Positions 1-7,755 of a stretch of 16,005 nucleotides of DNA are shown one piece after another. The stretch covers positions 1 to 16,005 of the forward strand of contig JAFGSC010000202.1 in the NCBI GenBank assembly GCA_016934875.1, given 5' to 3'. The position numbers were made by a program, and so were the translations under genes. Under the pieces are notes generated by a model. That model made no database searches and was not told where the DNA came from. It saw only the letters and a list, made by a program, of their open reading frames with translations. Origin of the DNA: Candidatus Atribacteria bacterium (GTDB lineage Bacteria; Atribacterota; Phoenicimicrobiia; Phoenicimicrobiales; Stramentimicrobiaceae). How positions within the stretch are numbered: position 1 is the first letter of the stretch; each line of letters starts with the position of its first letter.

Positions 1-29
1 TTGATTATGACTTTTAATTTTTTTTCCAT
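1..29 (-). CDS. Start of an unidentified gene, cut by window edge
   Basis: An ATG at 29 overlaps the TAA of the MoaD-like gene by one base (TAATG) and reads MEKKLKVII before leaving the window. The one-base overlap suggests translational coupling, so the gene probably belongs to the same operon. Nine residues are too few to assign a function. The alternative is that this is chance. Confidence 0.4.
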
Positions 30-274
30 TATCCGCCACACATAACAATAAATAATTTTAATTCACAGGATTGTTCAATCAAATATAATTTGTTCACATT
101 TTTTTTACCGTCTATGAGCATATAGCCTAAAAAAAGCATGTTAATTTTATTATCTTTTAATACCCGGACAACAGTGACCGGCTGTTCATATTCCAAATCA
201 AAGACATGGGTGTTACCCTTCATTGATTGGTTATTGCTTAATAGCTTTGGTACGATTAATTTTATTTTAATCAT
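29..274 (-). CDS. MoaD/ThiS-like ubiquitin-fold sulfur carrier
   Basis: A protein of 81 residues. The layout is that of the beta-grasp sulfur carriers: an N-terminal strand (MIKIKLIVP), a central segment with PVTVVRVLKDNKI, an IDGKK turn, and a C-terminal strand running into LKLFIVMCGG with the stop directly after Gly-Gly. In MoaD and ThiS the terminal Gly-Gly is adenylated and thiocarboxylated to donate sulfur for molybdopterin or thiazole synthesis; related proteins sit beside tungsten or molybdenum oxidoreductases. I chose the ATG at 274, with AAAGGA seven bases upstream; a GTG one codon earlier is possible. It lies 45 bp after the flavodoxin, so the two are probably cotranscribed. The actual sulfur acceptor cannot be told from the sequence, and the family call rests on fold pattern and the Gly-Gly end. 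Confidence 0.65.
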   Translation of the reverse strand: MIKIKLIVPKLLSNNQSMKGNTHVFDLEYEQPVTVVRVLKDNKINMLFLGYMLIDGKKNVNKLYLIEQSCELKLFIVMCGG

Positions 275-319
275 CACTCTATCCTTTCCTTATTACAATA
301 TTTATATTTGCACTCCTAT

Positions 320-823
320 TTAGATATTTTCAGTAAAGGAAGCTATTTTAGCATCAAAAACAGAATCATCCTTTAGCTCTTTTGTACATATCCCCATAAG
401 GGAAATGGGTTCTTTATCAAGAAGGTTCTTTGCCTCTTCAAATATCTTTTCCTGGTTTGAGCTGCCTGAGGTCGCAAAAAAGGCCACCGACTTGATATCG
501 GTCTTGTATTTATTTAAATAAGTCCTTATTGCCGGAGCCATATTTCCTGCCCACAAAGGACTTCCGACAATTATAAGATCATGCTTAGAGGGGTCTTTTT
601 TAATTTCATTGATTTTAGTCTCCTTCCTCATAAGCGCATCTCTGCCTCCTATAATAAAACCAAATATCCCTGAACGTTTTTTCATATCAATGATCTCTTC
701 CATATCTGCACCAAGCTTTTTCGTAATATATTCGGCTGCTTTTCTTGTAGCCCCTGTTCTTGAGTAATAGACAACAAGAATATTACGAGACTTTTCACTT
801 GCTGTATTTTCAATATTTTCCAT
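320..823 (-). CDS. Flavodoxin-family protein
   Basis: A protein of 167 residues with the flavodoxin-like fold. It is a cytoplasmic FMN-binding electron carrier or small NAD(P)H-dependent reductase. The FMN phosphate loop follows the first beta strand (ILVVYYSRTGATRK, about residues 15-28). A second signature is GSPLWAGNMAPAIRTYL at about 87-103, and an FFATSGSS segment at about 115-122 fits the next flavin-contacting loop. The frame is open to 856, but the ATG at 823 has AAAGGAAG five bases upstream and is the likely start, which drops an 11-residue extension. The MoaD-like gene follows after 45 bp in the same direction. The electron partner is unknown. Confidence 0.85.
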   Translation of the reverse strand: MENIENTASEKSRNILVVYYSRTGATRKAAEYITKKLGADMEEIIDMKKRSGIFGFIIGGRDALMRKETKINEIKKDPSKHDLIIVGSPLWAGNMAPAIRTYLNKYKTDIKSVAFFATSGSSNQEKIFEEAKNLLDKEPISLMGICTKELKDDSVFDAKIASFTENI

Positions 824-1003
824 AAAAACTTCCTTTCTTTCTATTGCTTGATTCAATACAAACCTTCAATATAACAAGAAGACTCACTTATTGTTAGATT
901 TATTATTTCACTTCTTATAAAAATAAACAATACAAATAGACATATCCGTTTTTTTCTATGGGTCAATTTTCCCTTTACAAAACCTTACCTCATGCCTTTT
1001 TTA

Positions 1004-1042
1004 TTATGATAACCAAAATTTCAACCATCCGCAATCTTTCAT
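1004..1042 (-). CDS. 12-residue ORF behind a full Shine-Dalgarno
   Basis: AGAGGAGGTTAAG precedes an ATG at 1042, which opens a 12-codon frame (MKDCGWLKFWLS) ending in TAA at 1004-1006, followed by a second TAA. The ribosome site is as good as any in the window, but nothing long follows. It may be a leader peptide ahead of the flavodoxin (180 bp downstream), or the surviving start of a gene whose body was lost beside the broken transposase. No homology is recognised. Confidence 0.3.
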   Translation of the reverse strand: MKDCGWLKFWLS

Positions 1043-1093
1043 CTTAACCTCCTCTATCTGAATTTATGGCACGCCCTCTGCTTAAAGCCGGCG

Positions 1094-1586
1094 TTATACG
1101 GCATTTATATCTTTAGCTACTTTTTTTCCTAATTCAGAGGACTTATCCGCTTTTAAAGCCTCTTTCCCCAGATACAATTGACCCTTTACTTTCTTTAAGG
1201 GTGACTTTTTATCCCCGATATTACAAAAGCCTGATATTGTATGTAAGCTTTCCTTCTTTCTTCACTGAATTGTGAGAGGATCAAATCAGTCAATAAACCG
1301 GGGATATGAGCATCACTGGCTGTTACCTGATAACTACTACATTTATAGTCTTTGGGATCTTTTACGATACCAATTCTTACCGGATTGAGGACCATATAAC
1401 AGGAGAGTTTCAGTAAATAATTTTCTTTATCCACCAGGATTGACTTGTATCGACCTTGCAGGAGATGGCCGACTCTCTGTTGTTTTTTGTTAAAGTGCTG
1501 GGTATGGATGCCGTTTAATTGCCGCATCCCTTTGGACAGGTTGCCTTAAAGTGCTCCCTTGTAATGTCTCCTTGCTTTCTGGCCAT
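1094..1586 (-). pseudogene. REP-associated/IS200-type Y1 transposase, internally deleted
   Basis: Pieces of a Y1 (HUH) transposase appear in order. MARK at 1586, with GGGGA upstream, continues after a one-base shift as RRHYKGAL, the usual N-terminus. An in-frame TAA then runs straight into GNLSKGMRQLNG, which normally lies about 80 residues further on. The central part, including the histidine-hydrophobe-histidine metal motif, is therefore missing. The next part is intact (GHLLQGRYKS, then YLLKLSCYMVLNPVR with the candidate catalytic Tyr, then YKCSSY). Near 1200 a further frameshift puts a stop in one frame (…SGIKSHP), while KSPLKKVKGQLYLGKEAL continues in another, ending at TAA 1094-1096. 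It cannot be active. The exact C-terminal limit is uncertain. Confidence 0.8.
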
Positions 1587-1624
1587 GACAATCCCCTATT
1601 TTTATTTTTTTGAATATAACATTA

Positions 1625-1642
1625 TTTTGTGAACTTGTGAAG
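1625..1642. repeat. 18-bp imperfect direct repeat, copy 1
   Basis: TTTTGTGAACTTGTGAAG matches copy 2 at 2360-2377 in 16 of 18 bases. The two copies flank the methyltransferase-family gene in the same orientation. This may be an insertion scar, a protein-binding site or chance in AT-rich DNA. Confidence 0.45.
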
Positions 1643-1663
1643 CCTGACCTCACTATTTTTCCT

Positions 1664-2272
1664 TTAATTTGGAGACCTGGCCACTATACTTTCCCCACAT
1701 TTATATTTTCTGAGCGGTAGAAAAGGATGGACTTGTTGTTGATAATTTAAAAATTCATCACCAAATTCTTTATGTAAAAACTCAGTTTCTTTTTGTGCCA
1801 TCATTGTTAAAAAAGTCATGTTAAAAATTAAAATGATAATAACCATTACCGCTAAATAAAAAGGGCCCTTATTGATATTGGCAAATAGTGCTCCAAAAAT
1901 AAATATAAATATTCCGGTATAGATTGGATGCCTGATAAAACCGTATATACCCTTGGTTATCATTTTTGTTGAATGAAGCTTATGCCCTGCCCAGGTATGA
2001 TATCCCCCAATGTCTATTTTTGCTTTGGCTACCATAATCGTGCCCACGGAAGTAAAAATAAGACCAATATAATCATGGACTAAAAGAGTATTTATGCTCA
2101 TAAGCACATATACATAGATACAAATCGGAACACAATAAAATAGTTTTATAAGAACTATAATTTTCTTACTAATAAGAGTAATCATTCCTTTTTTATTTCT
2201 GAAGTCGGAAATAAAAATAGCAAAAAAGAACAGGATTAATAATGCAATAACTTTAAATAATGTTAGACTCAT
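1664..2272 (-). CDS. Isoprenylcysteine carboxyl methyltransferase-family membrane protein
   Basis: A polytopic inner-membrane protein of 202 residues. Hydrophobic segments lie at about 4-22, 37-60, 66-84, 116-132 and 137-158. The family signature RHPIYTG is at 114-120, preceded by GHKLHSTKMITKGIYGFI. The C-terminal cytoplasmic part has KETEFLHKEFGDEFLNY (161-177) and a PFLPL tail, as in ICMT/PEMT-like methyltransferases, where these regions bind S-adenosylmethionine. Bacterial members methylate small or lipid substrates that are mostly unknown, so no substrate is claimed. GAAAGG lies about ten bases before the ATG. The gene stands alone between two transposase remnants and is flanked by an 18-bp direct repeat, so it may be cargo or a survivor of rearrangement. 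Confidence 0.8.
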   Translation of the reverse strand: MSLTLFKVIALLILFFFAIFISDFRNKKGMITLISKKIIVLIKLFYCVPICIYVYVLMSINTLLVHDYIGLIFTSVGTIMVAKAKIDIGGYHTWAGHKLHSTKMITKGIYGFIRHPIYTGIFIFIFGALFANINKGPFYLAVMVIIILIFNMTFLTMMAQKETEFLHKEFGDEFLNYQQQVHPFLPLRKYKCGESIVARSPN

Positions 2273-2359
2273 TTTTTTTTACCTTTCAAAATAATTATCA
2301 AACAACAACCCTTCCCTGTTTTATAGATTGATTTAAAAGTAAAATCATATTTTTATATA

Positions 2360-2377
2360 TTTTGTGAACATGTGATG
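2360..2377. repeat. 18-bp imperfect direct repeat, copy 2
   Basis: TTTTGTGAACATGTGATG, the partner of 1625-1642. It lies about 85 bp upstream of the methyltransferase-family start, so a regulatory role is as possible as a mobility scar. Confidence 0.45.
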
Positions 2378-2670
2378 TCTTGTATTATAAGCATATAGTC
2401 TCAATTAAATGAAATATGCTATGCTGATTTCAAGAAGAGCTTGTCGCATGGACAGGTCAATGCAAGGCCGGAACGATCAAAGTAATTCGATTAGTTTCCG
2501 GGTCAGATGGACCGCCCTTTGATAAGCTTGAACAGTATTAAAATTAAAAGCGAAAGGAATGTCCTTTCAGTTTGCGTTTTACGGGGTCAAGCCGGTGAAG
2601 GACCAGTTCATCTGCAAGCTCTCCTGATAAAATATCAGGAAGCTTCCTATCTATTATTATATCGGAATTA
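2378..2670. other. Unassigned stretch before the IS110 remnant
   Basis: No intact gene. The base composition is less AT-rich than ordinary intergenic DNA here, and open stretches exist on both strands (plus: LVAWTGQCKAGTIKVIRLVS from 2440; minus: ELADELVLHRLDPVKRKLKG ending near 2570). This suggests decayed coding sequence. I cannot match either reading to a family. It could be the N-terminal half of the broken IS110 element or another lost gene. Confidence 0.35.
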
Positions 2671-3168
2671 ATGTTCCAAAGAAAGCCTTTAATATTTTTG
2701 ATGGCAAAAAGTATTCAACTTTTAATAACAAAGAAAAATTATGCTCTTTTAAAAAATACTTATATTAAAGGATATCCTGAATTAAACGAGGATTACCATC
2801 GACTTCTTAGCATTTCGGGTATTGGCCAAAAGCAGCTATCAGCTTGCTTACTCTTTTTCATACTTATCCGGACACCAATCGCAAACAGATGACCGTACTT
2901 ATCGAGTTGGGTTCCGTTCAAAGACAATCCGGGATTTTTGGTACATGGCAGAGGCAGGATCAGTAAGCATGGGCATCAGATGATGCGAAAATTTCTTTAT
3001 ATGCAGATTTTTTCTTCTATCAAAAATAATCAAAAGATTAAAGTATTTTATGATAGATTGGTCTCAAAAGCATAAACCGAAGAAGTTAGCGGCATAACTC
3101 GCATGCGTAAATTGTTCTTGATTACCCATGCGATTCATAAAAATAAGACACTATATATTCCAGGTTAA
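2671..3168 (+). pseudogene. Decayed IS110-family transposase, C-terminal part
   Basis: Three frames read in succession give the C-terminal (Transposase_20) part of an IS110/IS1111-type transposase. HRLLSISGIGQK comes first, in the first frame. After a shift near 2831, AAISLLTLFHTYPDTNRKQM and LGSVQRQSG follow. A shift near 2940 then gives GRGRISKHGHQMMRKFLYMQ. An in-frame TAA at 3073-3075 interrupts FYDRLVSKA before TRMRKLFLITHAIHKNKTLY and the final TAA at 3166-3168. The helix-hairpin-helix SISGIG and the QSG…G.ISKHG…R..LY pattern are diagnostic. The N-terminal DEDD domain was not found. It is the only substantial coding remnant on the plus strand. Confidence 0.8.
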
Positions 3169-3249
3169 CTGATAAATGAATAAAAAAATAAATATCGCTT
3201 TAGGTGAGTTAGGGGTTATTTTTTAAGACAGTATTTGACTCCTCATCTT

Positions 3250-3293
3250 AATCAATCAGACCTTTAACTCAATAATTAAAGGTCTGATTGATT
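3250..3293. terminator. Perfect 18-bp stem-loop between converging units
   Basis: AATCAATCAGACCTTTAA (3250-3267) and its exact reverse complement (3276-3293) enclose an eight-base loop. It begins 10 bp past the stop of the beta-barrel gene and is the probable terminator of the export operon. The better T-rich tail (TTATTATTATT) lies on the plus-strand side, so it would also stop reading from the IS110 remnant. Confidence 0.75.
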
Positions 3294-3302
3294 TTATTAT
3301 TA

Positions 3303-4505
3303 TTAAAAAGTTTTCTTTAGTTCGATGAACATAAAATCCTTATCAGAAAGCTGCCCTAATTCAGTCCCTTCTTTACCGAAAAATAGATAGGCCCCAATCG
3401 AAAAAGAAAAATCATCGCTCATTTCTCTGCTGTATTTTGGATTGATTAAAAAATCGTTATCGCTAAAATGATAGACACCGTTGATTTCCATTTGACTGTA
3501 ATCCGATAAATCATATTGATATGCAACTGTTAAGCCTAATTTATTTTTTTTCTCACTTTCTTTTTCTCCAAACAGTTGTATGTTGATATACGATTTATCA
3601 GAAATATAAGTGTCAAAGCCAATCACGTAAGATAAATAAGGATTTCTGACATGCTCTTCCTCGGGTATGATGTAAGCTGCTTCGCCTCGGACCACATAAT
3701 CAACGAAATCTTTGGAAAAATCCCCACCAATGACATCAATAATATGATAAGCAGGTTCAATGATTAGATCCATTAAACCTGCATTTAACGGAATCATATT
3801 GATATGGGAAACAGGCTCTTTTTGCCATCCATGAAAATAACTCATTGAAGCATCTATGGTTCCCGACCATCTTGATATGCGAATACCATATTCAGAATTT
3901 TCTAAATTAAATTCCGGTTCGATGAGAGGTTCCACTTTAAAATCATTCAATTCATACCCGGATGGCAAAGAAGGCATCTGTCCACCATTCGATAACCATC
4001 TGCTTCCAGGTTCCGGAAATTTCGAAGGGATGAAAAAGGGTGCCCATACCATATCAATAATCCAGTCATTACGATAGTGTTTAAGTCTTAAAGCTGGTAT
4101 TTCTATCCGATTTTCTTCTGCGAATGGACGTGTGTAATCGACCGGATTAAAATGGTCTGTGGGATTAATGCCATCTGCCTTTCCCCAGGCAATTCGCTGT
4201 TGTCCCAATCTCAAATCAGTCGATTTAAAATAGAAATCTAAAAAAGCTTCCTTTATTCGCAAAATCTGCTCTTTCTGTGTTGAAAGCTCCGCTTCCAGCT
4301 TAAAAAAACTATCAGAGGCAATTTCATTTGCTATTGTCAATTCCAATGTTCCGTTGATGAATGGATCAATATTAACGGAATCAAATTCCAAATCAAATCG
4401 CGAATTAAGCACACCGTTAATTTCCATATCGTTATTTGCAAAAACCGGAACAGTTAAACAGATAAGTAAAACAACTGTTACCACAAAAAGAATGTTTCTT
4501 TTCAT
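3303..4505 (-). CDS. Outer-membrane beta-barrel protein of an RND export operon
   Basis: A protein of 400 residues with a Sec signal peptide (MKRNILFVVTVVLLICLTVP, cleavage likely after VFA at about 23). The mature chain alternates polar and hydrophobic residues, is rich in Tyr, Phe and Trp, and ends in ELKKTF; a C-terminal Phe is the usual barrel-assembly signal. The segment GQQRIAWGKADGINPTDHFN at about 100-119 occurs in DUF1302-like and related porins. AAGGAG lies six bases before the ATG. It is the last gene of the operon, 10 bp after the LolA-like gene, so it is probably the outer-membrane channel or acceptor for what the RND permease moves. It is not a TolC-type protein. The substrate is unknown. 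Confidence 0.8.
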   Translation of the reverse strand: MKRNILFVVTVVLLICLTVPVFANNDMEINGVLNSRFDLEFDSVNIDPFINGTLELTIANEIASDSFFKLEAELSTQKEQILRIKEAFLDFYFKSTDLRLGQQRIAWGKADGINPTDHFNPVDYTRPFAEENRIEIPALRLKHYRNDWIIDMVWAPFFIPSKFPEPGSRWLSNGGQMPSLPSGYELNDFKVEPLIEPEFNLENSEYGIRISRWSGTIDASMSYFHGWQKEPVSHINMIPLNAGLMDLIIEPAYHIIDVIGGDFSKDFVDYVVRGEAAYIIPEEEHVRNPYLSYVIGFDTYISDKSYINIQLFGEKESEKKNKLGLTVAYQYDLSDYSQMEINGVYHFSDNDFLINPKYSREMSDDFSFSIGAYLFFGKEGTELGQLSDKDFMFIELKKTF

Positions 4506-4515
4506 TATTTTCTCC

Positions 4516-5322
4516 TTAAAGAGGACGCGTCAACTGGCGTATACTAAAGTCATCATCAGTAAGGCCAGTATTCACTTCTATATTTTTGTATTCCAATATG
4601 GTTCGGGAACCGCTTTCTATCGTTGCCATTTCCAACCTTGTAGGAATCCAGGCATCTTTTTCTATTTCTTGATATTCATCATAGTTTAATATTCGAATTA
4701 TTTTTCCATTGATATCCAGTACTTCCATTTTTAAAACTTGAAATTTATCATGGCTAATCCAGGTTAATTTTCTGGCAAATCCTACATCTTGCTGCATTTT
4801 TTCTGTCTTGGGAACCGATTCAACGACATAATAAGCTACATCATCTATTTCTTCAATATTTAGCAGGTTGTGTTCATAGTCTTCATGGCAAGAGCTCATA
4901 TCTTCATTGGTAAAATCCGAACCCATAAAATTTCCTCCTCTTTCCTCAGAGGAAAGTCGACGTGGTTTCCCAAGAGCCGGAAGGTACAGATAACTTTCAT
5001 CCGGACCATCAGGATTGGAAATCGTTAAAAAACCTGTCCCTTTTACCTTTGATGGTTTTAAAAAACGAATCAGTGATTTCTCGATTCCTTCTTCATTTTC
5101 CAGGCCGATAATGGTCAATTCCCTCACTCTTGCTTTTCCGGACTTATTAATGATCTGCATTTCCATACTGCCTCGCAAATCTTTTAATGTTTCAATGCTT
5201 TCAGTATGTTCAATGATTTCCTTTCCGGTCAATTCCTGAGCGATTCCTTGATTGACTACACAAAAAGACATAAACAACATCAAAATAATCACCACATAAT
5301 TATATTTTTTCTTCATCACCAT
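4516..5322 (-). CDS. LolA-like outer-membrane lipoprotein-sorting family protein
   Basis: A protein of 268 residues with a signal peptide (hydrophobic core 9-23, cleavage likely near IAQ-EL at 29). The Cys in MSFCVV does not form a lipobox, so it should be soluble in the periplasm. The body matches the LolA-like family that commonly accompanies MMPL/RND permeases: ETLKDLRGSMEMQI near 44-57, a RFLKPSKVKGTGFL strand at 86-99, and the hallmark stretch from YLYLPALGKPRR through FMGSDFTNEDM (111-142). The fold is thought to bind a lipid or other hydrophobic ligand and shuttle it across the periplasm. Two ATGs compete. The one at 5322 is four bases after GGAGG; the one at 5316 is ten bases after it. 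It follows the permease by 18 bp. Confidence 0.85.
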   Translation of the reverse strand: MVMKKKYNYVVIILMLFMSFCVVNQGIAQELTGKEIIEHTESIETLKDLRGSMEMQIINKSGKARVRELTIIGLENEEGIEKSLIRFLKPSKVKGTGFLTISNPDGPDESYLYLPALGKPRRLSSEERGGNFMGSDFTNEDMSSCHEDYEHNLLNIEEIDDVAYYVVESVPKTEKMQQDVGFARKLTWISHDKFQVLKMEVLDINGKIIRILNYDEYQEIEKDAWIPTRLEMATIESGSRTILEYKNIEVNTGLTDDDFSIRQLTRPL

Positions 5323-5340
5323 TTTACCTCCAAATATTTT

Positions 5341-7662
5341 TTAATTTTTAGCTTTAACATAAAGTTCTTTTTCAAGATTGATTTCAATCAATGATTCATT
5401 ACCTGTCCGCAATTCCTGCTTTTTTAAGAACAAATAGAGTGCCAATGGCAATATGGTCAAAGCCCCTATTGCCGTAACGAACATGGTTATAGTAATCAAT
5501 CCACCAAATTGTTTAAACATATTTATATTAGAAAAGATGAGAACAGCAAAACCCATGCCCACAGAAAGAGCATTGGTAATGATTGCTGTTCCGGTAGTTC
5601 GAATCGTTTCATCAATTGCCTTGCTGTATGAATGGTGTATTTTTAACTCATCTTTATATCGAATGTAAAAGTGGATGGAATAATCTATTCCGATTCCGGT
5701 CGCCAGGCTTGCAATAATCATGTTTAAATAGTTTAAAGGAATATTTAAAAATCCCATCAGTCCAAAATTAAAGACAATGGTAAATAGAATGGGCAGCATA
5801 CAGCAAATTCCGATACTTAAAGAACGAAAAGCAATCAACATAATAATAAACACTGCAATCACCGAGGCAAAAATACTTTGCATCTGCTCTCTATCAATAA
5901 TATCTGTGGCAGCTAATTCAGCAATAGGCATTCCTGAGATTATTGCCTGATTGTCACCGGTAAATATTTCCTCTGCTTTTAATTCCATTTTCTGAACCAG
6001 TTCTTTCTTTTCCCCAAAATTCATCACATTACTAATGGGAGCGTAAATCAATGCTTCGGTCTGCTCAAAATTCATCAAGTCCTCCAGTTCCCCGGGTTTG
6101 GCAGAGATTTCCAGCAGAAAAAGCAATTGAGGAATTAATTCCGGATCATCCGGAAGTGCCTCATATTCCTCTTTTCCTTCATGGAAAGCCCGATTTAGTC
6201 TTTTCAACATATCAACCACTGACATAGGCTGTCCGGTTCCCAATTTCACCATTTCATCCTGAAAACTTTCCATCTGTCTCAAAAATTCATAGTTGGATAT
6301 ATCCCCCTTGGTCAGGATGATAAATTGACTGGAACCGCCATATTTCTCATCAATAATCTCCTCAGTTTTTACCAATTCACTGTTCTTAGGGAAAATATCA
6401 GTCATGGATATTTCCGTTTTTACTCTTGGCCAACCAATGAGGCTGATCAACACAAGTAATACCATTATTACCAGGACGACTTTTTTATGATGAATCGCCA
6501 AACCGCTCAATGGCGATAATGAGGTCTTCAATCTCACTGTTTTTTTTACTTTCTTTACCTTTAATGCGGGCATCAAATTTAAAATAGCCGGAATAAAAGT
6601 CACGGAAATAACGAATGCTGAAAAGACGCCAAATGCGCTAAATACACCAAATTCCCAGATCATTTTAAAATCAGACAGTACCAGAGAACCAAATCCCACC
6701 ATAGTCGTTATTGCCGCCAACCACACCCCAAATCCTGTTTTTTCAACCGACAACCTTACGGCCTGACTTTTTTCAAGACCAATGGAAAGACCCTCTCTAT
6801 AACGCGAAATAATGTGAATACCATATGCGGAACCTACACCAATTAACAGGATTGGCATAATATTGGTGATAGTCGATAAAGGACGTTTGACCAGTGCCAT
6901 AAATCCAATGGTCCAAATAACGCTTAAGATAACCGTTAAAACAGGGAGAATAACACCTCGGATGCTTCTGAAGGAAATAAATAAGATTATCAGCGTTAAG
7001 AGCAATACCAATGGCAACAATTTCTGTAAATCTTCTCCTAAAATTTTCTCTCCCTCATAATCAACAGCCATGGGTCCGGCAAAATTTATTTGAAGATTTT
7101 CTTTGTTTTTTGATACTAGTTCCAATGCCTCCTCGAAAAGAGTGAGTCTTTCTTCGAAAACATCCAGACGAATCGGTTGAAATTGAATGATGGTTGACTG
7201 GCCGTCTTGTGAAACCAGGCGGTTGACATACCATGGATCGGATAATATCTTTGTCCTTAATTTTTTGGCTTCTTCCTCATTTTCCGGAATTTCTTCAATT
7301 AACGGAGCACTTCTGATACCCTCTTCACTTGCCGCAAATTCAGTTAAATTGGTCAAGCTATTAACCTCTTTTATCTGGGGATGATTCAAAAGAATGTTGG
7401 TTAAGTGATCAACCGTTATTAAAGATTCACGAGACAATACATTTTCTCCGGTTAAAATAAAAGTCACTGCATCTTCCTGGCTATATCGGTCTCTCAGTTC
7501 CATAAAAATGGATAATCGAGGATCATCTTCAGGAATGTTGTCTTCAAAATCCATTCTCTGTTCAATCATATTTGCCTGCCAGGTAAACATTATGGTAATT
7601 ACAATAATCATCCCCACGATTAGTTTCGAGTGGGAAACAATATACTTTGCTAATTTTTTCAT
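5341..7662 (-). CDS. MMPL/RND-superfamily export permease
   Basis: A protein of 773 residues with the two-fold RND layout. TM1 (13-30) is followed by a large periplasmic loop (31-212) and a membrane block (213-366). TM7 (391-411) is followed by a second loop (412-595) and a membrane block (596-747). Each half carries the TM4-type signature: GVGSAYGIHIISRY at 275-288 and GIGIDYSIHFYIRY at 656-669. Only the second half has the Asp (660) expected for proton coupling; the first has Ala at 279. The family exports lipids, hopanoid-like compounds or hydrophobic drugs using the proton gradient. AAAGGA precedes the ATG, which overlaps the stop of a 22-codon leader ORF (ATGA). It heads the operon with the LolA-like and beta-barrel genes and is probably controlled by the adjacent MarR gene. 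Confidence 0.92.
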   Translation of the reverse strand: MKKLAKYIVSHSKLIVGMIIVITIMFTWQANMIEQRMDFEDNIPEDDPRLSIFMELRDRYSQEDAVTFILTGENVLSRESLITVDHLTNILLNHPQIKEVNSLTNLTEFAASEEGIRSAPLIEEIPENEEEAKKLRTKILSDPWYVNRLVSQDGQSTIIQFQPIRLDVFEERLTLFEEALELVSKNKENLQINFAGPMAVDYEGEKILGEDLQKLLPLVLLLTLIILFISFRSIRGVILPVLTVILSVIWTIGFMALVKRPLSTITNIMPILLIGVGSAYGIHIISRYREGLSIGLEKSQAVRLSVEKTGFGVWLAAITTMVGFGSLVLSDFKMIWEFGVFSAFGVFSAFVISVTFIPAILNLMPALKVKKVKKTVRLKTSLSPLSGLAIHHKKVVLVIMVLLVLISLIGWPRVKTEISMTDIFPKNSELVKTEEIIDEKYGGSSQFIILTKGDISNYEFLRQMESFQDEMVKLGTGQPMSVVDMLKRLNRAFHEGKEEYEALPDDPELIPQLLFLLEISAKPGELEDLMNFEQTEALIYAPISNVMNFGEKKELVQKMELKAEEIFTGDNQAIISGMPIAELAATDIIDREQMQSIFASVIAVFIIMLIAFRSLSIGICCMLPILFTIVFNFGLMGFLNIPLNYLNMIIASLATGIGIDYSIHFYIRYKDELKIHHSYSKAIDETIRTTGTAIITNALSVGMGFAVLIFSNINMFKQFGGLITITMFVTAIGALTILPLALYLFLKKQELRTGNESLIEINLEKELYVKAKN

Positions 7663-7727
7663 CGTTTTTTTCCTTTCTTTTTATCCTGATTGTAAAATCC
7701 AACATAACCATTTATTTTTATTTCCAT
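7659..7727 (-). CDS. 22-residue leader ORF coupled to the RND permease
   Basis: An ATG at 7727, with AGGGAGG six bases upstream, opens 22 codons (beginning MEIKINGYVGFYNQ, ending in a Lys/Arg tail KKKGKKR). It stops at TGA 7659-7661, which overlaps the permease ATG by two bases in an ATGA junction. An in-frame ATG two codons earlier sits too close to the SD. The junction and ribosome site are typical of translational coupling. The peptide itself is unknown. It may only prime translation of the permease, or may sense something by stalling. Confidence 0.45.
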   Translation of the reverse strand: MEIKINGYVGFYNQDKKKGKKR

Positions 7728-7733
7728 ACACAT

Positions 7734-7755
7734 CCTCCCTTTGTCATTGAAAGGG
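7734..7755 (-). promoter_or_regulatory. Hairpin covering the leader-ORF ribosome site
   Basis: On the transcript CCCTTT (7755-7750) can pair with AAAGGG (7742-7737) across a seven-base loop. The second arm contains part of the AGGGAGG Shine-Dalgarno (7740-7734), so folding would limit initiation at the leader ORF. The stem is only six pairs. Confidence 0.35.
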
